Source of the DNA: Pelargonium cotyledonis
Taxonomy: Eukaryota; Streptophyta; Magnoliopsida; Geraniales; Geraniaceae
Direction: 5' to 3'
NCBI GenBank assembly: GCA_036897625.1
Contig: JAYMTA010000823.1
Location: 1-23,853 of the forward strand
Length of the DNA: 23,853 nucleotides
In this document: piece after piece, positions 1-11,280 of the stretch
Numbering within the stretch: the stretch's first letter is position 1
How the letters are laid out: every line of letters begins with the position of its first letter
Notes under the pieces: model-generated
What the model was told of the DNA's origin: nothing
The model's database searches: none
The model's input: only the letters and a program-made list of their open reading frames with translations
Translations under genes and position numbers: made by a program

Positions 1-455
1 GCATGTGCAATTTTTTGATTTTCTCCAAATTACCCCGTGTAATTATTAAATGTAGTACAACTATTATGCAATGATCACATCTTATTTAAAAATTGCAACT
101 CAATTTTACCAAATACAACCCAAACTTTTTAATGTACACTCTCTCTACATTTGACCTTTAATCTCATCCTTGAATTTAATCTCATCTTATTTAAAAATGA
201 ATATTTAGGCTCATTTTGATATTGTTTTTTTGAAGTAATGATATTGTTTGTGTGCTTATTTGTATTTATTGCATAAATATAAATATTCATTTTTTTAAAG
301 GAAATATAAATATTCCCTTAATTCAACAATAACAACTAAAAATCCATTTTTCTATCTAGAGGAAAAAGGTTCATAATATAGCTAAAGCCTAAAGGGCTTG
401 GATATTCATAATCTAAACCCAACAAGTTTTGTACTTTTGGACATTCACTAGTTTA

Positions 456-542
456 TGGGCTGATAGAAAATCAGAATTTAAATATCTACTCTTATTGGGC
501 CTCTTGTTTCTCATACAGAAACAGCCCAGTAAGTAATGGGCT
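456..542. promoter_or_regulatory. Cluster of Site II (TGGGCY) promoter motifs
   Basis: Four TGGGCY motifs lie in 87 bases: TGGGCT at 456-461, TGGGCC at 496-501, AGCCCA (reverse orientation) at 523-528 and TGGGCT at 537-542. In plants such clusters bind TCP factors and sit close upstream of housekeeping genes. The nearest known start inside the window is the TATA box about 1.2 kb away, so the cluster may serve a gene beyond the left edge. That assignment is inference. Confidence 0.4.
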
Positions 543-930
543 TTCATGTTCTATGTATATTTAGTATAAATTGACACACCCACTTTAATTTTTTTTGAAA
601 GAAACTATGAAATTTATATTAAATCAAAAATATTAATACAAACTCTAGCGAACAGATTGGACCCAAAATTCGAACTCTATCACTAAACCAAATAATCTAA
701 CAGATAATTTAGCTAAAACATCAATCTTAGCTAAATATGACATAATGTCAAAGTAAACCAAACTAAAGGCGCTAAGAAAACCCTTCCCCTCACACGTGCA
801 AAGTCAACATCCTGAAAAATCAAGTCGAAGACACTTGAATCCTGCCTATCAACTTGAATAAGATAGCCAAAGGAATTGGAATCCTCCGCTTCTACCTAAA
901 GAGCGCATACAATTGACACTCCCTCTTTAG

Positions 931-959
931 ATAATAATAATAATAATAGTAATAATAAT
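931..959. repeat. AAT trinucleotide microsatellite
   Basis: An (ATA/AAT)n tract with one interruption (AGT) runs across these positions. It is a simple sequence repeat in intergenic DNA with no coding role. Confidence 0.9.
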
Positions 960-1329
960 CTAAAATTAGTTTAATCTTTTAAGGAGAAATAATCTCATTT
1001 TTGGTACGTAACAAAATAATTTCATCCACATAGCTGGACATAAATTTTTGCAGGATCATTTTTGTAGTTATTATCCTATAAATTATGTATGATAAAAAAA
1101 ACACAAAAAAAATGTTGTTGATGAACAAAACAAATTTAAAGGGCCTTCAAGCAAAGTCAAAAAGCGTATACTAAAGAGTAAAAAAGAAAAAAGAAAAGAA
1201 AAAGCCAAAAATGAAAAATCCCACTCACTCAGACTCAAGACTCAGTTAATGCCAAAATTTATGTGTGAAAACTTAAAAAGCCTCTTTGTTTTTGTCTTTG
1301 TTTTTGAAAGAGAAGGAGCTAATATTTTA

Positions 1330-1528
1330 TAGGGTAAAATTATATCAGTTGTAATTTAACAAAGTTAATGAAGTGATGACAGTTATTCAAAATCACTTAT
1401 ACTCACTCAAGTGAATTTGTGGGAGTGGAGCGATCCGTTCGAATCCATAATTTTAAACGAGGTGTCATCACCTTATTAGTTTAACTGATGTAACTTTATA
1501 TCATCTAACTGATATACATTATGCCCTA
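1330..1528. mobile_element. MITE-like inverted-repeat element, copy 1
   Basis: The left end reads TAGGGTAAAATTATATCAG (from 1330). The right end, 1507-1528, is nearly its reverse complement (AACTGATATA...GCCCTA). A five-base direct repeat TTTTA flanks both ends (1325-1329 and 1529-1533), as expected for a target-site duplication. The element is about 199 bp, AT-rich and non-coding, which fits a non-autonomous DNA transposon. The superfamily cannot be assigned from one locus. It also aligns as a direct repeat, offset about 232 bases, with the neighbouring copy. Confidence 0.6.
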
Positions 1529-1539
1529 TTTTATATATG

Positions 1540-1753
1540 AGTAAAATGTGTATCAGTTGATTGATATAACTTTATATCAGTTGCAACTTAACAAAATCAA
1601 TGAGATGATGAAATCTTATTAAATTTCACTTATACCCACCCAAATAAATTTATAAAAGCTGAACGACCCGTCCAGATACATAATTTTAAATGAGTTATCA
1701 TTATCTTGTTAGTGTAACTCGTATAAAGTTATATAAGTGACGTCCATATTACT
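1540..1753. mobile_element. MITE-like inverted-repeat element, copy 2 (diverged)
   Basis: The interior aligns with copy 1; shared blocks include TATATCAGTTG at about 1573 and TAATTTTAAA at 1681. Its start (AGTAAAATGTGTATCAGTT from 1540) is imperfectly inverted at 1732-1753. That same start matches the reverse complement of the right end of copy 1, so the two share terminal repeats. No clean target duplication is visible. The element ends about ten bases before the TATA box of the PRAF-type gene. Confidence 0.5.
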
Positions 1754-1763
1754 ATTTGTATAC

Positions 1764-1772
1764 TATATATAA
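1764..1772 (+). promoter_or_regulatory. Probable TATA box of the PRAF-type gene
   Basis: TATATATAA occurs here on the plus strand. A start of transcription about 30 bases further on (near 1795-1805) would give a leader of roughly 340 bases. That leader includes the CT-rich stretch 1976-2045 typical of plant leaders, before the ATG at 2137. No transcript data are available, so the box is assigned by position and sequence only. Confidence 0.5.
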
Positions 1773-2044
1773 GTCAATTTTTCCATCAAAAGTTCAAAAC
1801 AATCATTTTCAATTTCCTCTGCTCCTTCACAATTAATTAAATAAAAATAATAATAATTAAGCAGTGTAAGTGTAGTATTTTTCTGTTAGATTCTGTCGTC
1901 GCCAACCCAAGAAACAGAACACACACTGATTCGCTCGCAACAACTCACGCATTGCCAATATTCTTAGCTCCAAATTTCATTGTTTCTCTCGTCTCTCCAA
2001 CGTTTTCATCGATTTCTGTACCTGATTCTACTGCTCCACTCTCA

Positions 2045-2116
2045 ATGTCGAGTCCTTTGGGGTTTCGCGAGATGGATGGGACTGGTAGGGTTTTTTCTGC
2101 TGAAGCCACTTCTTGA
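2045..2116 (+). promoter_or_regulatory. Upstream ORF (23 codons) in the PRAF-type leader
   Basis: An ATG at 2045 opens a 23-residue frame that stops with TGA at 2114-2116, 20 bases before the main ATG at 2137. It lies inside the presumed 5' leader in the same exon. It could reduce translation of the main frame, or ribosomes may reinitiate. The peptide resembles nothing I recognise. Confidence 0.5.
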
Positions 2117-2136
2117 ATTTTCGGGGTTACAAGGAC

Positions 2137-5100
2137 ATGACCGCGGATCAGTCTAGGGCAGGTCCTGTCGAGAGAGACATCGAGTTGGTAATTTTTCTAT
2201 TTGCATTGTTTATAATTTGTCAAATTGTTGGGAAAATTATATTTATAGTGAATTCAGCAGTGTTGTTACTTCTGTAGTGATTTTCAAATGAACAATGTGC
2301 GGCGGTTTAGAGGCTGAGCTGAAACTAGTGTGATTTTGAATTTTGATTGATTGATGTCAAAGATGAAACTTAGATATGGACTTGATTTGGTTATGTGAAA
2401 GTTGTAGTAACAGCCTTTTTGGTTTGAGTTAGGTGAAAATTATGCCATAATGTGTGTCATTAAGTCTTCAGTGATCAACGAAAATTTGCTTGCAGACTTC
2501 CCTGTTTAAGTTATTCTGTGTTCTTCTCAACATTAATTGTTTGTTGTCGCATTACCTTTTTTACTATCCTTACGGTAACCTCTTCTTGTCATAAATAATC
2601 ATGGATTTTGCAGTTCGCACAATTATGTTTGTCTTGTCTTGTTTACATTCTTGGTTTGTTCTCGTAACAGGCAATCACTGCTCTTAAGAAAGGGGCACAT
2701 TTGCTCAAGTACGGACGGAGAGGGAAGCCCAAGTTTTGTCCCTTCAGGCTCGCCAACGTAAGATTGAATATCTCCAAAAGTTAATGTTTATTTCATATTT
2801 ATTTGACATCCTTAATGAAATTTTGCTTATAACCATGGCAATATCATTATTGTTGATTATTAATGCTTTGGGTTTTACTGAATAAGAATTGTATACTCTA
2901 CTCTCTTATCCATGTGCATATGTGGGCCAAATTATGTATTGGGATGGGCTTCTACATCTGGATACATTTGAAATGCAGATCCTTGAAATTTTACTAGAAT
3001 TATATATTTTGGATAATGGGCTAAGGCCATTTATTTGGGTATATATTAAGCAGTATCCTTGAATATCCTCCATTTTTTTGTCAATGAGCGAGTTAAACTG
3101 TTGCTTCTATTGCTGTAGGCAAGTCAATCCTTGTTCAATTTGTTTTTCCTAAAACTTCATTTTCATTGATCTTTGACAATGTTTCTTTCAGGATGAATCT
3201 GTTCTAATATGGTTCTCGGGGAAAGAGGAGAAACACCTTAAACTAAGCCATGTCTCCAGAATTATACCTGGTCAACGCACTGTAAGTTTCAACACGTGGA
3301 GATCTTCTACATTTTTGGATGGAAGTATGGTATTTATATATCAGAAAAAAAAAACAGTAGCATTCAATAACTTTTAGAATATGGAACCGTGTCTGTATCA
3401 TTTGATTTGAATAACATTTAATCCATCTAAAGCATTTGTACATTGGTAGCAGTCGTGTATACATGGTTTTCAAATTGCTGAGTATATATTGGTCATTCAT
3501 ATTACTTTTTGTGCCATCCTATGTGAAACTGTAATCAAAGATATTATGGATTGACAAAAGAAAACAATGTACAATATCACTGCAAGAAATATGATCTTCT
3601 ATACTTCCGTGCTGCTTATACTTGGTAAGATACGTTTGCCTCAACTAGGTTCTTTATTTTTCCAGTTAGTGAGCTGTGTGTTTGATTTGCTCTAAGAATG
3701 CACAATGATTATTCCATGAATATTACTTCTCTTGTATGATTCCCTTAATTGGTTGCTCATCCATGCAACTTCGTATCCAATCATATGATAGACAGAATGT
3801 ACATGCTTGATTTCTTTATGATGAATTTGCTTCCAGATTGCATCTTGGTAAACATCTGCTATTTTCTTTGCAGCCAATATTTCAGAGGTATCCTCGGCCC
3901 GAGAAGGAATATCAGTCTTATTCTCTCATATATGATGATAGGTCGTTAGATTTGGTGGGCATCTTCTTTTGTTTGGCTAATCCTTTTCCCTTGTTCTTAT
4001 TGAACTCTGCGTTATCTAATACATAGAGATTCCATCTTCTGTACTCGTATATTGTCAGTCCTTCCAAAACTTATAGCCAACTCATTCTGTATTTGATGAG
4101 GTAGAATATTATTCACCAATATTCTTTTCACTTAATTATCTGTACCAGGTATGTAAGGATAAAGATGAAGCTGAGGTCTGGTTTACTGGTCTGAAAGCAC
4201 TAATATCACATGGCCATCTTCGTAAAGGAAGAGCAGAATCAAGGAGTGGAATCTCATCAGAAGCAAATAGTCCTAGGGCACACACACAAAAAAATTCTCC
4301 TTTGAGCTCTCCATTCGGGAGTGGTGATAGTTCACAGAAGGTACCTTGTTTAGTGCCTTAATTTTTTGCAGTATAACCATTGCATAAGTGATCTAATAGA
4401 CCCTTTTTTGCTGCTGACTAGGATGGGGCGGATCCCCTTCGTCTTCGTACTCCACACGAAAGTCCTCCTAATGTTGGTTTAGAGAAGGCAGTATCAGATG
4501 CAATGTTATATGCTGCACCTCACAAGGTTTTCTTTCCTTCAGAATCTGCTTGTGGCTCTGTCCATTCATTGTCATCAGGAGGCTCAGATGGAATAACTGG
4601 GCGTAAGGGTACAGGTATGGATGCTTTTAGAGTTAGTTTATCAAGTGCCGTTAGCTCATCTAGTCAAGGCTCTGGTCACGATGATGGCGATCTTTTAGGG
4701 GATGTTTTCATATGGGGGGAATGCATAGGTGATGGATCTGGGTGTAGGAGCACCTTATTGCCTAAAGCATTGGAATTTGGTGTGGTACTTGATGTTCAGA
4801 ATATAGCATGTGGTGGGCGACATGCTGCACTAGTGACCAAGCAAGGAGAGGTTTTCTCTTGGGGGGAGGAATCAGGGGGCAGACTTGGACATGGAGTAGA
4901 CTCTGATGTCTCACATCCAAAACTAATAGATGGTCTCAAAAATATCAATGTTGAACTTGTAGCATGTGGCGAATACCATACTTGTGCTGTAACACTTTCT
5001 GGTGATTTGTACACATGGGGTGGTAATTCATGCAATTTTGGACTTGTTGGACATGGAAGTGAAACAAGTCAGTGGGTTCCGAGGAAGTTAAATGGACCAT

Positions 5101-8100
5101 TGGAGGGAATACATGTCTCATCAGTTTCATGTGGACCATGGCACACAGCTCTGGTAACTTCTGCTGGGCAATTATTTACTTTTGGTGATGGAACTTTTGG
5201 TGCCTTAGGACATGGGAGCCGTATAAATGTGTCTATACCCAAGGAAGTGGAATCTCTTAGGGGTGTCCGCACCGTTCGAGTAGCTTGTGGTGTTTGGCAC
5301 ACTGCAGCAGTTGTTGAAGTTATGGTTGGGTCTTCAAATTCCAGCAACTGCTCTTCAGGAAAGCTTTTTACATGGGGAGATGGAGATAAAGATCGTCTTG
5401 GGCATGGTGATAAGGAAGCAAGACTTGTGCCTACTTGTGTTGCTTCGATTGTTGAGCCAAACTTTTGCCAAGTTGCCTGTGGACATAGCTTGACTGTAGC
5501 ACTTACAACTACTGGGCATGTTTACACAATGGGAAGCCCAGTTTATGGTGAACTAGGGATTCCACAAACTGATGGGAAACTCCCTACCCGTGTTGAGGGA
5601 AGGCTTTTAAAAGTTTTTGTTGAAGAAATATCTTGTGGTGCTTATCATGTTGCAGTTTTAACTTCACGGACTGAAGTTTACACATGGGGAAAGGGGGCAA
5701 ATGGTCGGTTAGGTCACGGGGATACAGATGATAGAAATTCCCCTACGGTAGTTGAAGCACTGAAAGACAAGCAAGTCAAAAGTATTGTTTGTGGTACTAA
5801 TTTTACTGCAGCTATCTGTCTTCATAAGTGGGTCTCTGGTGTTGATCAATCAATGTGTTCTGGTTGCCATGTTCCATTTAATTTCAAAAGGAAACGACAC
5901 AATTGCTATAATTGTGGACTTGCTTTCTGCCATTCATGCAGTGGGAAAAAATCTCTCAGGGCTTCCTTGGCACCAAATTTGAACAAACCCTATCGTGTTT
6001 GCGATAAGTGTCATACCAAACTTAAGAAAGCCAATGAAACTGACTCTTCATCTCATTTTTCTCTTAGTCGAAGAGGAAGTATTAATCAGGGAGTAAATGA
6101 ACTTGCTGACAAGGATGAAAGATTGGATCCAAGATTTCATGCACAGGTTGGGAGAAATTCATCAATGGAATCATCTAAAGAAGTGGAATGTGCATCTTCC
6201 AAAAGAAATAAGAAACTAGATTATAACAGTCGTCGTGTTTTGCCCATTCCAAATGGAGTTTCTCTGCCTGGAGCTCTCAATGGTTCTAAATCTTTTAATC
6301 CAATGTTTGGATCGTCCAAGAATTTTTTTTCATTGTCTCTGCCTGGATCAAGAATTGTTTCTCGTGCAACATCACCTACATCAAGACGGTCCAGCCCACC
6401 TCGTTCTACAACTCCAACCCCAACTCTTTCAGGGCTTGCTTCTCCAAGAACTGTTATAAATGATGCTAAGAGAAGAAACAATAGCCTGAGTGAAGAAGTT
6501 CTTAAATTACGAGCTCAGGTATGTTAATTCAACATTGTAAGTATAACTTTTGTTCTTATGTTAATTATATGTATCTTAGTATTTACTGTATTGAGACATT
6601 GTTTATTTTTTTGAAATGTTCAGTAACAAAGCTTTAATAGAAAGATTACAAAAATACAATGAGACCGAGCTTCTAGATAGCCTAGGTGCAAAACTAACAA
6701 ATTAACGAGATACAACCTTAACTAATTATTGTATCTAGATTTAGAAAAGCTTGCTTTTCTTAGTGTAGGAATGAATGAGAACACAAGTCTGACGATCCCT
6801 ATTGTATATCAGGATGCTGGGTGATTATATCTAGCATTTTCACCTGACCTAATGTATGGACATCTTGCCAAATTGAAAAATCTCTTTCTAAGATACAAAG
6901 TTATATTGCTCTGTTCTTGGCTCAATGGTTCATGATGCGTGATACATAGTGGATATTTAAGTTACCTGCTTAGGATTTTCAGGCACAAGGCGAACTGAAA
7001 ATAATACTAGTTACAGCTGTAGCTTGGATCAGACTGGTGTACTGTATGCCCTTGATTTTACATGTAAACGTTACTTTATCAAGTTGAATACTCATTTCTA
7101 TGACCATTTAACTGTGCACTGATTTCAACTTATGAGCTAAAACTGCTTGAGTTGTGGGACAGAACCCAAAGTAAAATGAAGGATTCCCAGTTGAAGTGGG
7201 GATGCATCAGTAATGTGAATGTAATGTATGTGTGATACATGGGATATAAGTTCTTTTACTCAATGGTATGCTCCTATTATTCAGTTGTCTGTAGTTTAGT
7301 TTACTTCGCATCCTTTGTGCTTAATCATTAGTATGCTGGTTGGACATGAACCTCACTTCTGTAAGGTTGGACTGAACTTTTGTAATTTGTGGTTTTCCAC
7401 TTCACTTAAGCTCTCTGTGAAGTCTGTTCATAATGGTGGTTTGATAATTGTAGGTTGAAGACCTTACTCACAAAGCACAACTTCAAGACATGGAGCTGGA
7501 AAGAACAACCGAACAGCTGAAGGAGGCCATCACAATAGCTGGAGACGAGGCAGAAAAATGTAAAGCAGCAAAAGAAGTAATTAAGTCACTTACTGCTCAA
7601 GTAAGTAAAATTGTCATATTATGTATATTTGGTATTTTGGTTAAACCTTACCAAATATATTAAGAAATACAAGAGTTGGTGAGTATTGGGGTGGGAAAAC
7701 CCTAGAAGCGTTGTCAATAACATTAGCCAAACCCAAAGAGGGGACTAGTGGAAAGCATTTTTTGGTGTCATACGTATGTTTTAATCTGGCATGGCTACAA
7801 ACACAGTACCAGTCAGTTTTACAGATTGGAAATTTAGCACTAATGAAGACACCATATATTCAGAAACTCTGCCATGATGTTAATAAATTTAATTATGTAA
7901 TTATGATTGTTTATGTCAGAACACATGGCCTCTCTTATACCTGTATCTTAGATGTGCGGTCTATACCTTGTGTAAGAACTGAACAAAGGGAGAGTGAAAT
8001 AAAATAGTTGTGATTGTTAATAGCTGCCGCTGATCTAATTAAGGGGTGCAGACATCATAGATTGTCTTCGACATAAAATTTCTTATTTAGTTAAATGGCA

Positions 8101-8968
8101 TATTTCTTGAGACAAAATGCCATGACTTTATTTTGCAACACATTTAAGCTCCTATCATTTGTATGCATCGACATGTTAGGTTATATGATTCCAGATTCCT
8201 CCAATTAGTGCATTGAAGTCATCTTTTAACCCCCAATGTTCCATTTTTCTGATAGTTGTAAAATACTAAATATAACAAAAACGACGGGAAATGTGCACTG
8301 GTTGGCGGTTGCCCACCTGAGTTTATACATTATTATTTTGTTGTGTGACACAGTTGAAGGAGATGGCTGAAAGGCTACCTCTTGGAGCAGCAAGATACAG
8401 CAACTCACCTCCCTCTGGTTCTCTTAGGCCCATTGCTGCAGACGTTTCTATTGCATCCATTAATGAGCAGTTGAGCAGTCCCTTAACTTGCCATGAACCA
8501 GATTTGAATGGATCAGCCAGCCTGGTGTTTTCCAATGGACAAAGCCCCAGTAGCAACCACATGTCGGGTCAGCCTGAAGTTGGACATACAGAAGCAGCGG
8601 GAAGGGATAAGCACAGAGCATCTAAAGCTGAACCCACTCATGGAGATGAATGGGTTGAGCAAGATGAGCCGGGTGTTTATATTACTCTTGTTTCCTTGCC
8701 TGAAGGTGTGAAGGATCTGAAACGTGTCCGCTTCAGGTATGTCAAATAGTTTACATAAATCAAAATTGATTGGGAATAATCAAAGGTTTGGTGTTGATTA
8801 TTAAGCTGGTGCATCGTATCCTACTATTGCAGTAGAAAGCGGTTCAGTGAGAAGCAAGCAGAACAGTGGTGGGCAACGAACAGGGCTAGAGTATATGAAA
8901 GATACAATGTTTCCATGGCTGACAAATGCAGTGCTGGAGTGGGGAGGAGGGAAGGGTTAGCTCATTGA
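2137..8968 (+). CDS. PH, RCC1-repeat, FYVE and BRX domain protein (PRAF type)
   Basis: Nine coding exons: 2137-2187, 2671-2757, 3192-3281, 3874-3954, 4149-4340, 4422-6518, 7454-7600, 8354-8736 and 8833-8968, giving 1087 residues, a normal length for the family. Domains: PH about 18-123; seven RCC1 repeats about 261-633 with WG and GHG motifs; a FYVE zinc finger about 636-700 with eight Cys ligands; a Ser/Pro/Thr-rich stretch about 812-848; a coiled coil about 853-923; and a C-terminal BRX domain about 1013-1070 (RFSEKQAEQWW). Plant PRAF proteins bind phosphoinositides, and RCC1-like domains may act as GEFs. Substrate and location here are inferred. The FYVE core reads RKRHNCYNCG rather than the classical R-HHC-R form, as is usual in this plant family. 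Exons 1-7 all have lengths divisible by three. The donor at 3955 (GTGGGC) is weak but is fixed by protein continuity. Confidence 0.95.
6519..7453 (+). other. Long intron of the PRAF-type gene
   Basis: This 935-base intron lies between the large RCC1/FYVE exon and the coiled-coil exon (donor GTATGT, acceptor TTGTAG). It contains no ORF of note. The part around 6605-6720 begins with a T-run and A-rich sequence resembling the end of an old retroelement insertion, but nothing diagnostic remains. Confidence 0.7.
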
Positions 8969-9609
8969 TTTGCCTTACTCAAAATATGACATGACATGGC
9001 ATGGCATGGCACTTTCCCCATTCAAGGCCTTCAATCGGAAAACCTCCATAGTCCCGAGGTTTATTCATTCACAATAACAAATACCCGGCCGATCTTCCAA
9101 GGTTGAAGGGTGCAAGCACTGGAATGGGGTGGGTGGCAATTTTGTAATTTTAGTATGGAACTATTTTGTCTCATTTTCCTGCATTTCAAGAAGAAAATGG
9201 TGGGGCTTTGTAAATTCTCTGTAAGTAGGTTGCCTCCGGCTCTTGTGTATTCTTGAAATGTACTTCTCCTCAATTTTCTTTTGGATCTTTCATAATTTAT
9301 TTGTACTAGTTAATTTGGAAGAAAATGGATCAGATGCTTGTCTCATGATCAAACTTTGTTTGAAAACCATAAACAACGTCAACAATTTGTATTAAATGAT
9401 AGTTTTACCATTCTTCCCTGTCGTCTTCCAACCAATAAACCCAGAAAATCTCCTCCAACTCTAGAACTGAAAATCGAAGATGAACACCATGTCATGATTA
9501 TCGATTAATCCAGAAGATTAAAATCAGCAACATTTTGTCATGTGTTGAGGTTGTGAATGAAAACCAACTTGGATCAATCAAACTTGCCCAGAGAAACAAA
9601 TTAATATAC

Positions 9610-10576
9610 CTTGTATTCCAGATTGGTTCCATAGAAAATACATGTGTTACAAAGCTCAAATCAAGACCTAATGCAGCACTTCCATCCATCAAAAGAACCG
9701 TACAATTTGCACCTTGCTGGAACGTCGCCGGCGATGACTTCATCTGATTAAGTGAAGAGAGATTTAAATCCAAGTAATTGACAATAACAGTAAAGAGTGA
9801 GAAAGATGCTTACCTTGTTGTGAGCATGCATAGGACTATACATTCTAGCAAATCTGATACCTGCTGCAATCGTTAACTGATCAAGGGAATATGGAATTCA
9901 AAACTCACACTTGAGAATGAACAAAGCCAAGCCTTTTCTATGCTTTATACTATGTACCTGCTGTTCAATGACATATATATGCTCAAGAAATTGAGAAAAT
10001 ACTAAAACTTTCTCCAGAGGTTGCTCACAAGACCCAGTGCTTAGACTAGAAAGGTCCTCTTGCAACAATTCTCTTGCTTCATTTATCGGCGAGGTAAAAA
10101 AATTCCCTTCAATGTATCTGAAATCACTGCTCTCATACATAATGAAACAATCATCCCTATTAGATTCCTGCAAAGCTTTCAATCTCTGTACTAGATAAGT
10201 GACTTTGCTGCTGGATCGATGTTGATTCCCAATCGCAATCCCAGGTATCCTGTAAACAAAGTGAAATGGATTAGTAACCGGTGAACATGTAGTACAGATC
10301 AAAATAAACACAACAGCAAACAATTAGCTGGCTATTATTGCCTCCTTATATGAAGGCTGTAACTCGATAAGATCTTTGGGGACTGGCCACTTTGGATTGG
10401 GGTTTTCTGGCCAAGTTGGGTGTGTTAGGACCTGGGGTTCCAGTTAATATCCAACGATTGGAAGCCATTAACGAAACAACCATTTGCAACTTGTTTGTCA
10501 AGTTAAGACTTGAGCCAAGGGTGTGTCCTTCATCTAGAATGATCCTAAGCCAATGAACTTGCATCAGCACACTTAA
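9610..10576 (-). pseudogene. Decayed F-box/SNF2 helicase fragment (At3g54460-like)
   Basis: Read on the minus strand, three blocks of a plant SNF2 helicase survive. The first is the DEGH box with flanking LTGTP motif (10560 down to about 10430). The second is a short WPVPKDLIELQPSY block (about 10400-10350). The third is the helicase C region (about 10255-9610), including KVLVFSQFLEH and LLMDGSAALGLDLSF. The sequence is similar to the Arabidopsis F-box protein with SNF2 and helicase domains. It is broken: a large internal deletion with frame change joins the first two blocks near 10430, and a frameshift lies near 10215. The F-box, the first helicase motifs and the last helicase motif (arginine finger region) are missing. 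Introns are still present, with consensus borders (for example GTACAT...GATCAG and GTAAGC...AATCAG), so this is a truncated DNA duplicate, not a retrocopy. Confidence 0.85.
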
Positions 10577-11133
10577 ATATTATGAGGTTCTTCCGCAAAC
10601 TTACGGGGGTTACCACATATAAACCAATTCTCATTCGATGATAAGTTATTAAATCTCATCTTTCTCCGTATGTAATTTTTTTATTTGAAGTAATTGCACT
10701 GCAATAATTTAAAGGTAATTATAATATTAAAGCTTATCCACTTAGCTTCATCAGATTTGTATATTACATGTTATGAATAAACATATATGCTTAATTAGAG
10801 CCAGGATTGGGTCTAATCTAGTAATCAAATACATTATTTGGTATATACCTTTCTTGCTGACTAGAAAGCAAAACTAGACTCTTTAGTTGTTGGCCTAATC
10901 CTAACCTTCAAGGATAATATTTCAGAAGTCATCATCAATAATATAAAAGATTCCAATTTTTTTCTCAACAATCATTGCCAATTGTAAAATCAATATTATC
11001 CTCTTCATAGCTATAGTCAACTCATCAGACTCTAATGACAGCCAAACTAACATGTTCTTTTGGTTCTCAATTACTGCTATTAATTAATTTCCTGAGATAC
11101 CAAGAGAACATAAATCTTGAAACCAGTTTGTTG
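10577..11133. other. Intergenic, AT-rich, nothing recognised
   Basis: No further helicase homology is visible upstream of the pseudogene fragment. An ORF frame reaching back to 11035 is continuous with the microprotein ORF that follows, but its extra residues do not align with the related ORF at 12411. I therefore treat it as leader. Confidence 0.5.
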
Positions 11134-11280
11134 ATGGCAACACAGTGGCTGAGAATGCTTGTGGTTTCAATAGTGGAGAGGGTCTTGATTGGTCTCAGTG
11201 GGTGGCTCTCTGTGTGCTTTTTCATTGCTGATGGAGTTGCTCACTCTCTTCTCTCTAATCAACCACTGAGGAGTAGCTAG
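11134..11280 (+). CDS. Putative 48-residue hydrophobic microprotein, unknown function
   Basis: The ORF runs from an ATG in good context (TTGATGGCA) to TAG and needs no intron. The peptide starts MATQWLRML. It is hydrophobic with one possible membrane-spanning or amphipathic stretch (about 8-33), then a GVAHSLLSN motif and a polar tail (QPLRSS). I do not recognise the family. Support for coding comes from a second ORF at 12411 whose predicted peptide aligns along nearly the whole length with only a two-residue gap. An upstream in-frame ATG at 11035 would add 33 residues, but that part has no counterpart in the related ORF. No signal-peptide cleavage site is evident. It could be a small membrane-associated peptide or a chance ORF. 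Confidence 0.4.
   Translation: MATQWLRMLVVSIVERVLIGLSGWLSVCFFIADGVAHSLLSNQPLRSS

Larger units (their letters stand above)
1..1329. other. AT-rich intergenic region, no gene seen
   Basis: No ORF of useful length or recognisable exon was found on either strand. The stretch holds scattered A- and T-runs, a cluster of TGGGCY motifs near 456-542 and an AAT microsatellite. Part of it (about 590-930) has moderately complex sequence that could be an old retroelement fragment, but no coding domain survives to show this. Confidence 0.6.

Noticed and set aside
590..930. Possible LINE or other retroelement tail
   Set aside because: Only general resemblance (A-rich start, moderately complex body). No reverse transcriptase remnant or target duplication could be shown.
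4796..5347. Minus-strand frames opposite the RCC1 exon
   Set aside because: Shadows of the strongly coding plus strand. The plus frame has seven RCC1 repeats.
7711..8007. 98-codon frame in an intron of the PRAF-type gene
   Set aside because: Sits entirely between the well-supported exons 7454-7600 and 8354-8736. No domain, and including it would break the coiled coil.
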